Source: DAOVRL01 sp023128595
GTDB lineage: Bacteria; Planctomycetota; Phycisphaerae; Sedimentisphaerales; Anaerobacaceae
NCBI GenBank assembly: GCA_030628155.1
Contig: DAOVRL010000064.1
Location: 1 to 21,741 of the forward strand
Length of the DNA stretch: 21,741 bases
Direction: 5' to 3'
In this document: in pieces, positions 7,160-14,899 of the stretch
Layout of the letters: every line of letters starts with the position of its first letter
Position numbering within the stretch: position 1 is the stretch's first letter
Notes under the pieces: model-generated
The model's database searches: none
The model's input: only the letters and a program-made list of their open reading frames with translations
What the model was told of the DNA's origin: nothing
Position numbers and translations under genes: made by a program

Positions 7160-7477
7160 ATGGTTATGGTTACTGAACAGCAGAAAGAAGTACTGAAGCA
7201 GCGGTTGGTCGATTCGCTTAAGACAGAAAAGGAAGTGTGCCGAATTGTCATTTTTGGTTCATTTCTGGATTCGAGCGAACCACACGACATAGATATTGCC
7301 GTATTTCAGGACAGCGACGAAAAATACCTTCCGCTGGCACTGAAATATCGCAGGAAAACTCGGGACATTGCCTGCAGAATAGCTCTGGATATTATTCCCT
7401 TAAAGGTAGGGGTACAGGGCGAAGTATTTATGGATGAAATTGAGACCGGAGAGACAATATATGAAAGAGGAAACTAA
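7160..7477 (+). CDS. MNT-type minimal nucleotidyltransferase
   Basis: This 105-residue cytoplasmic protein of the DNA polymerase beta-like nucleotidyltransferase fold carries the family signature FGS at residues 32-34 and D43-I-D45 (PHDIDIAVF), the metal-binding aspartates. Size and motif match the minimal nucleotidyltransferases that pair with HEPN proteins. In characterised MNT/HEPN pairs the MNT protein is an antitoxin that adds AMP groups to the HEPN toxin; that role here is inferred. The gene overlaps the HEPN gene by 17 bases, which implies translational coupling. ATG 7160 or ATG 7166 may be the start. It is the first of four packed genes that lead into tmk. Confidence 0.88.
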   Translation: MVMVTEQQKEVLKQRLVDSLKTEKEVCRIVIFGSFLDSSEPHDIDIAVFQDSDEKYLPLALKYRRKTRDIACRIALDIIPLKVGVQGEVFMDEIETGETIYERGN

Positions 7478-7850
7478 GAAGTGGCTTGACTATGGCGATG
7501 AGAATCTCCGCTCGGCCAAAGTGCTTCTGGATAACAAGCTCTTCAACTCCTGTTTAGAGAGTGTACAGCAAGCGGTCGAGAAGACACTCAAGGCGGTATT
7601 GGTGGAATTGGGGACCAAACTAAGAAGGACCCACAGTATAAACGAATTGGTGGCAATTCTTGCCGAGAACAATTTCCACGTCGATATTACAGTGGATGAG
7701 TGCGATTTGTTCGATTCGATTTACCTGCCGTCGAAGTATCCTCTTGGCAGTATTCTGCCGGATTTTGAACCGGACCTGCAGGTCTGCAGACAGTGTATAG
7801 CTGCAGCCGAGCGTGTAAGAAGTTCGGCGGCGGATATCCTGAAAGGCTAA
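7461..7850 (+). CDS. HEPN-domain protein, partner of the MNT nucleotidyltransferase
   Basis: The protein of 129 residues is all-helical and of the PF05168-like HEPN type: an N-terminal W-x2-YGDENLRSAKVLL helix, then SCLESVQQAVEKTLKAVL, then a THSINEL turn and a YLPSKYP motif equivalent to the (S/A)RYP box of this family. HEPN proteins are often RNases acting through an RX4-6H motif; here R-R-T-H near residue 55 is not a clean match, so nuclease activity is uncertain. ATG 7461 was chosen because GGAGAG lies about nine bases before it; ATG 7434 in the same frame is poorer. It ends one base before the next start codon. It is probably one half of a toxin-antitoxin-like pair. Confidence 0.85.
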   Translation: MKEETKKWLDYGDENLRSAKVLLDNKLFNSCLESVQQAVEKTLKAVLVELGTKLRRTHSINELVAILAENNFHVDITVDECDLFDSIYLPSKYPLGSILPDFEPDLQVCRQCIAAAERVRSSAADILKG

Positions 7851-7851
7851 A

Positions 7852-8127
7852 ATGGGTCTTTCTCAAATCAAAATGAATGGGATACCGGCGGATACTACCG
7901 CTGAGGCAGCTTATAAGCAGCTCGATGTCCTGCGGAGGCTTGGTATAGGCGGTCGGGCGGCGATGACATTTGAATTGAGCGAGAACCTTCGGCGGATTGT
8001 CGAGGACGGGGTGAGGCACCGCCATCCTGATTGGGATGAGCGGGCCATCCAGCGCGGCGTTGCACATCTTATGTTAGGCGAGCGTTTGTTCCGAGAGGCT
8101 TTCGGAGACATCGAGGAGCCAAAGTGA
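7852..8127 (+). CDS. Small hypothetical protein paired with the downstream nucleotidyltransferase
   Basis: The 91-residue protein is helical and charged, with the core AYKQLDVLRRLGIGGRAAMTFELSENLRRIVEDGVRHRHPDWDE read in parts (residues about 20-63) and a C-terminal GERLFREAFGD helix. No signal peptide, membrane helix or catalytic motif is visible. Its ATG starts one base after the HEPN stop codon, and its TGA overlaps the GTG start of the next gene (GTGA), so the two are translationally coupled. That arrangement suggests it partners the nucleotidyltransferase, for example as an antitoxin or adaptor, but nothing in the sequence proves this. I do not recognise a named family. Confidence 0.75.
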   Translation: MGLSQIKMNGIPADTTAEAAYKQLDVLRRLGIGGRAAMTFELSENLRRIVEDGVRHRHPDWDERAIQRGVAHLMLGERLFREAFGDIEEPK

Positions 8128-8717
8128 GCAGTCAAGAAGACCTTCTAAGAAAACTTATCCAGGCATTGGACGAAGCGGAAATTCCGTATATGGTCGCAGG
8201 TTCAGTGGGGAGTAGTTTTCACGGTCAGCCACGGGCAACCAATGATGTTGATATTGTTATTGCGCCGGCCGAAGCACAACTGCATAGTTTTGTGCAATCA
8301 CTTGGCAAGGATTATTACGTCAGCCCGGACGCTGTGAGGGGCGCGTTCGAGCGCAAGTCCGCGTTTAATGTAATTGACAATCGGACCGGTTCGAAGGCAG
8401 ATTTTGTCATCCGTAAGGAAAGGGCCTTCAGCAGGGAAGAATTTCAGCGAAGACGGAATGTCAAAGTAATGGGTCTGGACATCTGGATAGTTTCGCCGGA
8501 GGATGCGATCTTAAGTAAACTGGAGTGGGCCCAAAACAGTGCATCTGACCGGCAATTTCAGGATGCTCTTGGGGTTGCCATGGTTCAAGGCGACGGTCTT
8601 GATAAGAATTATCTCCGTAAATGGGCCAAGGAGCTGCAGGTAGAAAGTTCTCTTGAACGACTCCTGAAACAAGCGAAAAAACAGCTCGACTCAGGAAAGG
8701 AAACCAAGTTTGAGTAA
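8124..8717 (+). CDS. Nucleotidyltransferase of the polymerase beta fold (AbiEii/DUF-like)
   Basis: The 197-residue cytoplasmic protein has the fold signature: G26-S27 in VAGSVGSSFHGQPR, then T39-N-D41-V-D43 (metal ligands) and a third likely carboxylate D93 in SKADFVI. A later VSPEDAILSKLEWA segment is typical of the AbiEii/UGMP-like nucleotidyltransferase group found in toxin-antitoxin and phage-defence loci. All three acidic residues are present, so it is probably active. The GTG start at 8124 has GAGGAG five bases before it and overlaps the previous stop. The 3' end overlaps the TTG start of tmk by eight bases, tying this accessory gene to an essential one. Confidence 0.85.
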   Translation: MSSQEDLLRKLIQALDEAEIPYMVAGSVGSSFHGQPRATNDVDIVIAPAEAQLHSFVQSLGKDYYVSPDAVRGAFERKSAFNVIDNRTGSKADFVIRKERAFSREEFQRRRNVKVMGLDIWIVSPEDAILSKLEWAQNSASDRQFQDALGVAMVQGDGLDKNYLRKWAKELQVESSLERLLKQAKKQLDSGKETKFE

Positions 8718-9366
8718 CGAAGACTTGAAGAATAAGTTATCAGGCAAACTTATAGTTCTTGACGGGCCTGACGGCTGCGGCAAGACCACGCAGGCCAACC
8801 TCCTGACCCAATGGCTGCAATCACAGGGCGTGCCGACGAGCAATTTTCGCGACCCCGGCGATACGACCATCGGCGAGAGGATAAGAGAGATACTGCTTAG
8901 CCCGGAGCACCTTGCGATGAGCACGAGAACGGAGGTGCTTCTGTATATGGCGGCAAGGGCGCAGCTCTGGCAGGAAAGAATTGCACCGGCCCTGCAGGAA
9001 AGGGAGTGCGTTGTCCTGGACAGGTGGATTTCGAGCACGTGCGCCTATCAGGGGCACGCCGGCGAGTTCGGAATGAGCAACGTCATAAAGCTTGCAACGG
9101 ACTCTCTGGCGAGGCTGTGGGCGGATTTGACTATAATACTCGACGCGGACTTGAAGACCTGCGCAGCTCGGCTGCCGGGCAACCGCGACAGGATGGAGGC
9201 AAAGCCGCCGCAATACCACAAAAAGGTGCGCGAAGGCTTTTTGCGACTGGCTAAGGAGCAGGAAGGCTTCCTGGTGGTTGACGGTTCCGGTGATATCGAT
9301 ACGGTCCACGAAAGAGTAGTCAAGGAAGTTGCAGCATTTTTGGAAGATGCGGATTCGGCCGACTAA
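8710..9366 (+). CDS. tmk: Thymidylate kinase
   Basis: This 218-residue enzyme phosphorylates dTMP to dTDP using ATP, an essential step in dTTP supply. Walker A is GPDGCGKT at residues 19-26; DPGDTTIGE (48-56) is the EPGGT-like loop; D104-R105 is the DRx motif, followed by SSTCAYQG; and the lid with R159 and R161 (NRDRMEAKP) precedes the YHKKVREGF helix. The TTG start at 8710 lies in the end of the upstream nucleotidyltransferase gene, with an AAAGG ribosome binding site in the overlap. Its stop overlaps the holB start (TAATG). The tmk-holB order is widely conserved. Confidence 0.96.
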   Translation: MSNEDLKNKLSGKLIVLDGPDGCGKTTQANLLTQWLQSQGVPTSNFRDPGDTTIGERIREILLSPEHLAMSTRTEVLLYMAARAQLWQERIAPALQERECVVLDRWISSTCAYQGHAGEFGMSNVIKLATDSLARLWADLTIILDADLKTCAARLPGNRDRMEAKPPQYHKKVREGFLRLAKEQEGFLVVDGSGDIDTVHERVVKEVAAFLEDADSAD

Positions 9367-10490
9367 TGGCACTCAAAGATATTTTTTGTCAGGACAGGGC
9401 TATTTCGCTTCTGCAAAGGGCCTTTGCAGCGGGCAGGGTCCCGCATGCGTATATTTTTGCCGGGCCTGAAGGGGTAGGCAAATTCAAGACCGCGATCGAG
9501 TGGGCCGGGCTGCTGCTTTGCAAAGATCGAGCCGGCGAAAAGGGCGGTGCCGATTCGGCCGAGAGCTGCGGGACGTGCGAATCCTGCCGGGCCATCGCGG
9601 CCGATGCCCATCCGGACTTCAATATCATCTACAAGGAATTGGCCGAGTTTACCAAAGACGGCAAGGGTAAAAAAACGCCGGTCGATTTGCCGATAGACGT
9701 CATTCGAGAGTTCCTCATAGAAAAGGTATGCACCCGGCCGACCCTGTCGGAGAGGAAAGTTTTCGTTGTCAGTGAGGCTGAGAGGCTCAACGCCAGCTCG
9801 CAGAACTGTCTGCTGAAAGTCCTGGAGGAGCCGCCGGAGTACTGCTGTATTATTCTGCTGTGCACGCGTCTGGAGAGACTTTTAGCCACAACCAAATCGA
9901 GATGCCAGATAATTCGGTTCGGCCCGATTGACGAAGAGATAATCTTCAACAAATTGAAAGAAATGGGCATCGGGCAGGAGAAGGGGCGCTACTTTGGGCG
10001 TCTGGCTCAGGGCAGTTTGGGTCTGGCGTGCGAGTGGGCAAGGCTCGAGCTGGCCGAGGCGGGCCTCTACCAGATCAAGAAGGAGCTGGTTGGCTCTTTG
10101 GTCGGGTTCGACTTTGCGGAAGTTCCGGAGCTTGCGGCGAAGTTTCTGGACAAGAGCAAGAAAATCGCCGGTATCTGGACGGAGCTCGAGAAGAGCACCA
10201 GCAAAAAGGACATCAATCGAAGGGCGGCCAAGAGCGTTATTGGGATAATCATATCAGCCCTGTACGATGCGATGAAACTGAATGTCACGCCGGAAGAGGG
10301 GGCCATCAATTTCGACCAAAAACAGCAGATAGAAGAGCTGGCCGGGCAGCTCGACGCAGAGCAGCTCGCCGAGAGAATAGCCGATTGCTATCGCGTGCTG
10401 CGCTGGATCGAGTCCGGGGTCAATGAAAAGCTTATTTTCGAGCAGTTGTTGTTTAATCTGGCCGGCTCTGATACAATGACGGTTCTATGA
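9366..10490 (+). CDS. holB: DNA polymerase III subunit delta prime
   Basis: This 374-residue clamp-loader subunit has an AAA+ fold. The P-loop is degenerate (GPEGVGKF, residues 33-40), as is usual for delta prime, which does not hydrolyse ATP. Four cysteines C52, C68, C71 and C74 match the zinc-binding module, VFVVSEAERLN (132-142) is the Walker B-like region, LKVLEEPPE follows, and the SRC motif is at 178-180. The ATG is joined to the tmk stop by one shared base, so the two are translationally coupled. After the stop at 10490 there is a REP-like element. Confidence 0.94.
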   Translation: MALKDIFCQDRAISLLQRAFAAGRVPHAYIFAGPEGVGKFKTAIEWAGLLLCKDRAGEKGGADSAESCGTCESCRAIAADAHPDFNIIYKELAEFTKDGKGKKTPVDLPIDVIREFLIEKVCTRPTLSERKVFVVSEAERLNASSQNCLLKVLEEPPEYCCIILLCTRLERLLATTKSRCQIIRFGPIDEEIIFNKLKEMGIGQEKGRYFGRLAQGSLGLACEWARLELAEAGLYQIKKELVGSLVGFDFAEVPELAAKFLDKSKKIAGIWTELEKSTSKKDINRRAAKSVIGIIISALYDAMKLNVTPEEGAINFDQKQQIEELAGQLDAEQLAERIADCYRVLRWIESGVNEKLIFEQLLFNLAGSDTMTVL

Positions 10491-10499
10491 TTGAGTATT

Positions 10500-10584
10500 G
10501 TCATTGCGAGGAACGCAGCGACGAAGCAATTTCATCTGTTATGCTTGAGATTGCCACGGCCTGCTTTGCAGGCCTCGCAATGAC
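10500..10584. repeat. REP-like palindromic element, copy 2
   Basis: GTCATTGCGAG (10500-10510) and CTCGCAATGAC (10574-10584) are exact inverted arms, with GAAGCAAT and GAGATTGC inside and a GGCCTGCTTTGCAGGCC hairpin before the right arm. It lies between holB and the ricT-like gene. An ATTGAGT sequence occurs on both flanks (10490-10496, 10606-10612), possibly by chance. Confidence 0.85.
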
Positions 10585-10628
10585 AGTGTTATTGGCCATT
10601 TGGTTATTGAGTTAAGCGAACAAGTTGG

Positions 10629-11834
10629 ATGTCAAAAACCGCAGAAACAAAGCCCAAGCAGGCGAAGAATAAAAAGCGTATGCTGGTCCGCTACGGCCGG
10701 ATGAATTCGCTCGGCTTCTTCGAGCATAACGAAACGAAAATACCAAAAGTCATCACTCGCGTGGTGGTCAAAACCGACAAGGGCCTTCAACTGGGCCGGC
10801 TCGTAGGGCAGCTTAGCTCCTATAGAGGCGGACAATTCAAATTAAGCGAGGACGACGTAAAAGAGTACTTCGGTGACGACAATATCGATCTGCCCAGCAA
10901 GAAGGGCGGCAAATTTATACGCTATGCAACCGGTGCGGATTTGAGCGAGCAGGAGCACTTGGGGAGAATCACAAGAGACGAGATGGAATGCTGCCGGCGT
11001 TTCATCAAAGAGCTGGACTTGCCGATGAAAATAGTCGATGCCGAGCACATACTCGGCGGCGAGCGTATTATTTTCTATTTTATGTCGGACGGGCGGGTGG
11101 ATTTCCGCGAACTGGTAAAAAAACTGGCGCACGAGTACCAGACGAGAATCGAAATGCGTCAGATCGGCTCGCGCGACGAGGCGAAGCTGCTCGGCGATAT
11201 AGAAAGCTGCGGGCAGGAATGCTGCTGCAAGAGGTTCTTGAGGCTGCTCAAGCCGGTCAATATGCGGATGGCCAAGATGCAAAAGGCCACGCTCGATCCT
11301 TCCAAGATATCGGGTTACTGCGGCCGATTGAAATGCTGCCTGCGATATGAAGACAAGACCTATACTGAGCTTAAGAAGCGGCTGCCGAAAAAGAGCACGT
11401 GGGTCAGGACCAAGAACGGCGAAGGCAAAGTCGTGGACAGCCAAATATTGACGCAGCTTGTCGTGGTCGAATACGACGGCGGCGCGAGGATCGCAGGGCC
11501 CGTGGATGAGATCGAGATAATCCCACCGCCTCAGCGTGCTGAGAAGAAACAGGATGATGCCGACGAGGACAAAAAGGCAGGGAAAGACAAACGGGCCCGA
11601 GACGGCAAAAGGGCCGGAGAGGACAAAAAGGCCGGAAGAGACAGAAGGGCCGGAAGAGACAAGAAGGCCGCAAGGAACAAGAAACAGGACAACAGGAAAG
11701 CCCAAGAGCGGGAGAGCAAGGAAGATCGAGAGCAGGGCAGCAAGGAAGCTCAGGAGCAGGGCAGCAAGGAAGATCGAGAGCAGGGCAGCAAGGAAGATCG
11801 AGAGCAGGGCAGCAAGGAAGATCGAGAGGAATAA
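10629..11834 (+). CDS. ricT: PSP1-domain protein, RicT/YaaT-like, with a long repetitive charged tail
   Basis: The core (residues about 17-300) is the PSP1 family. In Bacillus, RicT/YaaT acts with RicA and RicF as an iron-sulfur complex that directs RNase Y. The conserved cysteine motifs are visible as CGQECCCKRF and SGYCGRLKCCLRYE, the usual cluster ligands. The family usually ends near residue 275-300; here about 100 extra residues of Lys/Asp/Glu/Arg-rich sequence follow, ending in five 8-residue repeats (EQGSKEDR type, 11706-11825). Its place between holB and metG matches the Bacillus order. ATG 10629 was taken; the ribosome binding site is weak. RNase Y and RicA/F partners are not in this window. 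Confidence 0.88.
   Translation: MSKTAETKPKQAKNKKRMLVRYGRMNSLGFFEHNETKIPKVITRVVVKTDKGLQLGRLVGQLSSYRGGQFKLSEDDVKEYFGDDNIDLPSKKGGKFIRYATGADLSEQEHLGRITRDEMECCRRFIKELDLPMKIVDAEHILGGERIIFYFMSDGRVDFRELVKKLAHEYQTRIEMRQIGSRDEAKLLGDIESCGQECCCKRFLRLLKPVNMRMAKMQKATLDPSKISGYCGRLKCCLRYEDKTYTELKKRLPKKSTWVRTKNGEGKVVDSQILTQLVVVEYDGGARIAGPVDEIEIIPPPQRAEKKQDDADEDKKAGKDKRARDGKRAGEDKKAGRDRRAGRDKKAARNKKQDNRKAQERESKEDREQGSKEAQEQGSKEDREQGSKEDREQGSKEDREE
11706..11825 (+). repeat. 24-bp tandem repeat (minisatellite) inside the ricT-like gene
   Basis: Five units of 24 bp encode ERESKEDR, EQGSKEAQ and three times EQGSKEDR; the last three are identical at the DNA level. The unit length is a multiple of three, so copy number can change without breaking the frame. 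Confidence 0.9.
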
Positions 11835-11850
11835 TCGTCAGGGAAGAAAT

Positions 11851-13863
11851 ATGCCTCGCAAAATCGTTGTAACCTCAGCTTTGCCTTACGCAAACGGGCC
11901 TATACACATAGGGCACCTGGTCGAGTATCTGCAGACCGACATCTGGGTGCGTTTCCAGAAAATGTGCGGCAATCAGTGCTTTTACTTCTGCGCCGACGAC
12001 ACTCACGGCACGCCAATTATGATAAGCGCCCGCAAGGCCGGGATAGAGCCCAAGGAGCTGATCGGGCAGATGCACAAGGAGCACAAGGCTGATTTCGACA
12101 GCTTCGGCGTCGAATTCGACAATTACTACTCCACCCATTCGCCTGAGAACCGATATTTCAGCGAGCTCATCTTCACGCGGTTGAACGAGGCCGGGGCAAT
12201 CGTCACGCGCGACGTGGAGCAGACTTATTGCGACAAGTGCAAAATGACCCTGCCCGACAGATACGTTCGAGGGACATGTCCGCGGTGCAAGGCCGAGGAC
12301 CAATACGGGGACTCGTGCGAGGCTTGCAGCGCGACTTATCAGCCCACCGAACTGATCAACGCTTATTGTGCGACCTGCGGTGCGGCGCCGACTTTGCAGA
12401 CTTCCAAGCACTATTTCTTCAAGCTCGCCGACTACGAGCAGGACCTGCGAGAGCTTATCGCCGGCGGATACGCGCAGAGGTCGGTTGCGAACAAGTTAGA
12501 TGAATGGTTCAAGGCGGGCCTGAAGGACTGGGACATTTCGCGGGACGGGCCTTACTTCGGCTTTAAGATACCGGGGGAGGAGAACAAATTCTTCTATGTC
12601 TGGCTCGATGCGCCTATCGGGTATATGGCCTCGGCGAAGAACTACTGCGATAGAAACGACCTCGATTTCGATGACCTCTGGAACGGAGACGAATATGAGC
12701 TCTATCACTTTATCGGCAAGGACATTATGTATTTCCACTCGCTGTTCTTTCCCGCGATGCTGATAGGGTCCGGGTATCGCCCGGCCAACAAGCTCTTCGT
12801 GCACGGCTTTCTGATGGTCAACGGCGAAAAAATGAGTAAATCGCGCGGGACCTTCATCAAGGCGAGCATGTACGCGAAGCACCTCAACGGCGAATACCTG
12901 CGATACTACTACGCGAGCAAGCTGACCGACGGCATCGAAGATATAGACTTAGGGATAGCGGACTTCATAGGCAAGACGAACTCGGACCTGGTCGGCAAGT
13001 ACGCGAATCTTGCATCGCGCTCGGGGCCGATGCTGACGAAGAAACTCGACGGCCAACTCGGGCGATTGGATGAGCAAGGCAAGGAGTTAATCAATAAACT
13101 CACATCCGCAAAGGACCAGATCATCCAAAACTATGAGGGCCTCAACTTTGCCGCAGCGGTTCGGGCAATCAGTGCGCTGGCGGACGAGGCAAATCGATAC
13201 GTCGAGCAGAATGAACCCTGGACGACCATAAAGACTGATCCGGAAAAAACACGCCGGACCCTGACGGCGATAATAAACGCCGTGCGCATACTGACTATCT
13301 ATCTAAAACCTATCCTGCCGAAATACGCCGAGAAGGTCGAACAATTTCTTAATGTGGGTAAATTAAGTTTTGCAGATGTCGAAACGGTGCTGGAGAATCA
13401 CAAGATAAACAATTTTGAGCGATTGTTTGAGAGAATTGATGAAGAACAGGTAAATACAATGATTGAAGAAAGTAAGGATACCGGGGTGCCGAAACCCGCC
13501 GAGGCAGCCGAGGGGCAGGCCGCCGAGCCGTTTAAGCCCGAGTGCACAATCGATGATTTCGCGAAGATCGACCTGCGAATCGCAAAAGTCGTAAAGGCCG
13601 AGCCCGTCGAAGGCGCCGACAGGCTGCTGTCGCTGCTATTAGACGTCGGCGGGACCGCCAGGACGGTTCTTACCGGTATAGCGACGGCCTATAAGCCCGA
13701 AGATCTCACCGGCAAAACAGTGGTCTATTTTGCGAATCTGAAGCCGAGAAAGATGAAGTTCGGCCTTTCCGAAGGTATGATTCTGGCGGCGGGCACCGGC
13801 GGCAAAGACATATTTATGCTGACAGCCGACGCCGGCGCCAAACCCGGACAGAAGGTGCTTTAG
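11851..13863 (+). CDS. metG: Methionine-tRNA ligase with C-terminal tRNA-binding domain
   Basis: The 670-residue class I tRNA synthetase charges tRNA-Met. HIGH is at residues 19-22 and KMSKS at 327-331. The connective insert carries two zinc knuckles built from four CxxC pairs (C127/C130, C143/C146, C156/C159, C173/C176), the E. coli-like form. An anticodon-binding helical domain follows, and residues about 561-670 form a Trbp111/EMAP-II-like tRNA-binding OB domain (IDLRIAKVV, KPRKMKFG, SEGMILAA). ATG 11851, preceded by GGGAAG, was chosen. The same frame stays open back to 11536 through the ricT repeats, but that stretch is low-complexity shadow. Confidence 0.97.
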   Translation: MPRKIVVTSALPYANGPIHIGHLVEYLQTDIWVRFQKMCGNQCFYFCADDTHGTPIMISARKAGIEPKELIGQMHKEHKADFDSFGVEFDNYYSTHSPENRYFSELIFTRLNEAGAIVTRDVEQTYCDKCKMTLPDRYVRGTCPRCKAEDQYGDSCEACSATYQPTELINAYCATCGAAPTLQTSKHYFFKLADYEQDLRELIAGGYAQRSVANKLDEWFKAGLKDWDISRDGPYFGFKIPGEENKFFYVWLDAPIGYMASAKNYCDRNDLDFDDLWNGDEYELYHFIGKDIMYFHSLFFPAMLIGSGYRPANKLFVHGFLMVNGEKMSKSRGTFIKASMYAKHLNGEYLRYYYASKLTDGIEDIDLGIADFIGKTNSDLVGKYANLASRSGPMLTKKLDGQLGRLDEQGKELINKLTSAKDQIIQNYEGLNFAAAVRAISALADEANRYVEQNEPWTTIKTDPEKTRRTLTAIINAVRILTIYLKPILPKYAEKVEQFLNVGKLSFADVETVLENHKINNFERLFERIDEEQVNTMIEESKDTGVPKPAEAAEGQAAEPFKPECTIDDFAKIDLRIAKVVKAEPVEGADRLLSLLLDVGGTARTVLTGIATAYKPEDLTGKTVVYFANLKPRKMKFGLSEGMILAAGTGGKDIFMLTADAGAKPGQKVL

Positions 13864-13900
13864 CAGCGCCCTTGGGCGAGCAGCCGCGAGAGAATGATAG

Positions 13901-13930
13901 TTGACTTGAATTCGGCGTAAATCCGATAAT
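13901..13930 (+). promoter_or_regulatory. Sigma-70 type promoter for the pseudopilin gene
   Basis: TTGACT (13901-13906) and GATAAT (13925-13930) are separated by 18 bases, about 77 bases before the ATG. Both boxes match the consensus at five of six positions. Confidence 0.6.
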
Positions 13931-14006
13931 ATGGCGTATCGGAAGTTTACAGATGTTGCAAAGGGGCCCGTATTGGAAATTTCGTTTTAGATAAAGAGGC
14001 ACGGTC

Positions 14007-14813
14007 ATGGGTGAGAGAAGGTGCAAAGTCGGTGTACGTCGAGCGGCTTTCACTTTAGTAGAGCTTTTGGTGGTAATCGCCATTATAGCGCTGCTGATGG
14101 CTATTCTGATGCCGGCCACGGAACGCGCGAGGAAGCAGGCAAGAGCGGTAGGCTGCCAGGCGAGGCTCAATCAGTGGGCCAAGGTCTTTAAGATGTACAC
14201 AATGAACAACGACGGGTATTTCCAGAGCGGCAGCACAGGCAAGATGTGGACAGAGACTCTCGATCCGTACTATGTGGATCCGGACCTGTGTTTGTGCCCG
14301 ATGGCCGCCAAGCAGGCTTCAACGGTTGGCAGAAACCCACCCTGGGGCGGAAAGTTTCTGGCGTGGGGAGCGTTCGATGCCGGCTACGCGGCGATGGGTA
14401 TGGATGGGGTGTACGGTAGCTACGGGATGAACGGGCATGTTTCCAATGCTTCTCCCGGGACGGTTGACCCGTGGGGACGCGATGTGAAGAACAACTGGGG
14501 CAGCGCAGACGTTAGAGGTGCGTATAAGATACCACTGTTTCTGGATTGCGTCTGGCTTGGCGGGCTGCCGGAACCGCACGATTCGCCTCCCGAATATGAC
14601 GACGTGTGTGAATTCGGGCCTTTGGGTGTGAATATGCAGGGTTTCTGCATCAATCGGCACAACGGGTACATTAACGGGCTCTTTGTTGATTTCTCTGCGC
14701 GTAAGATCGGACTGAAAGAGCTTTGGAGGTTGAAATGGCATAAGGCGTTTGATACACATGCGGACCCGCCGGTCTGGCCCGACTGGTTAAAGGGTTTCAC
14801 AGACTACGACTAA
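14007..14813 (+). CDS. Type II secretion/type IV pilin-like pseudopilin, planctomycete type
   Basis: The 268-residue protein starts with a type III (prepilin) signal: a 14-residue charged leader, cleavage expected at A14|F15, E19 at +5 and a hydrophobic helix (LVVIAIIALLMAILM). The -1 residue is Ala where Gly is usual. The C-terminal part, rich in Gly, Trp and Pro, ends with RHNGYINGLFVDFSARKIG and a GLKELWRLKWHKAFDT tail typical of the large pseudopilin families of Phycisphaerae. Such proteins likely form or tip secretion pseudopili, processed by a PilD-type peptidase; no pilus gene is adjacent. AGAGG lies seven bases before the start. The role is inferred from family. Confidence 0.88.
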   Translation: MGERRCKVGVRRAAFTLVELLVVIAIIALLMAILMPATERARKQARAVGCQARLNQWAKVFKMYTMNNDGYFQSGSTGKMWTETLDPYYVDPDLCLCPMAAKQASTVGRNPPWGGKFLAWGAFDAGYAAMGMDGVYGSYGMNGHVSNASPGTVDPWGRDVKNNWGSADVRGAYKIPLFLDCVWLGGLPEPHDSPPEYDDVCEFGPLGVNMQGFCINRHNGYINGLFVDFSARKIGLKELWRLKWHKAFDTHADPPVWPDWLKGFTDYD

Positions 14814-14871
14814 GAATAGACGCCCGGCGGCCTTGCACGTAATCGACGTTTCTGAAACAGCAAAGATAGCT

Positions 14872-14884
14872 TAAGAAATTCTTA
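14872..14884. promoter_or_regulatory. Short AT-rich palindrome before the radical-SAM-like gene
   Basis: TAAGAA-A-TTCTTA is a perfect 6-bp inverted repeat centred 22 bases before the ATG. It could bind a regulator in the leader, but it could also be chance. Confidence 0.2.
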
Positions 14885-14899
14885 CTGTAGGGAGACACG

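Noticed and set aside
10842..11705. 287-residue minus-strand frame
   Set aside because: It is the shadow of the ricT-like gene, and its leucine/valine-rich end is the antisense of the charged tail.
11706..11825. Possible CRISPR array
   Set aside because: The units are directly adjacent 24-bp copies without spacers and lie inside a coding frame.
11536..11850. N-terminal extension of metG
   Set aside because: It is low-complexity sequence read from the ricT tail in another frame. MetRS proteins begin at the PRKIVVTSALPYANG position, with GGGAAG before ATG 11851.
13867..13878. Terminator after metG (CGCCC-TT-GGGCG)
   Set aside because: The stem is only 5 bp with a two-base loop and no T tract follows.
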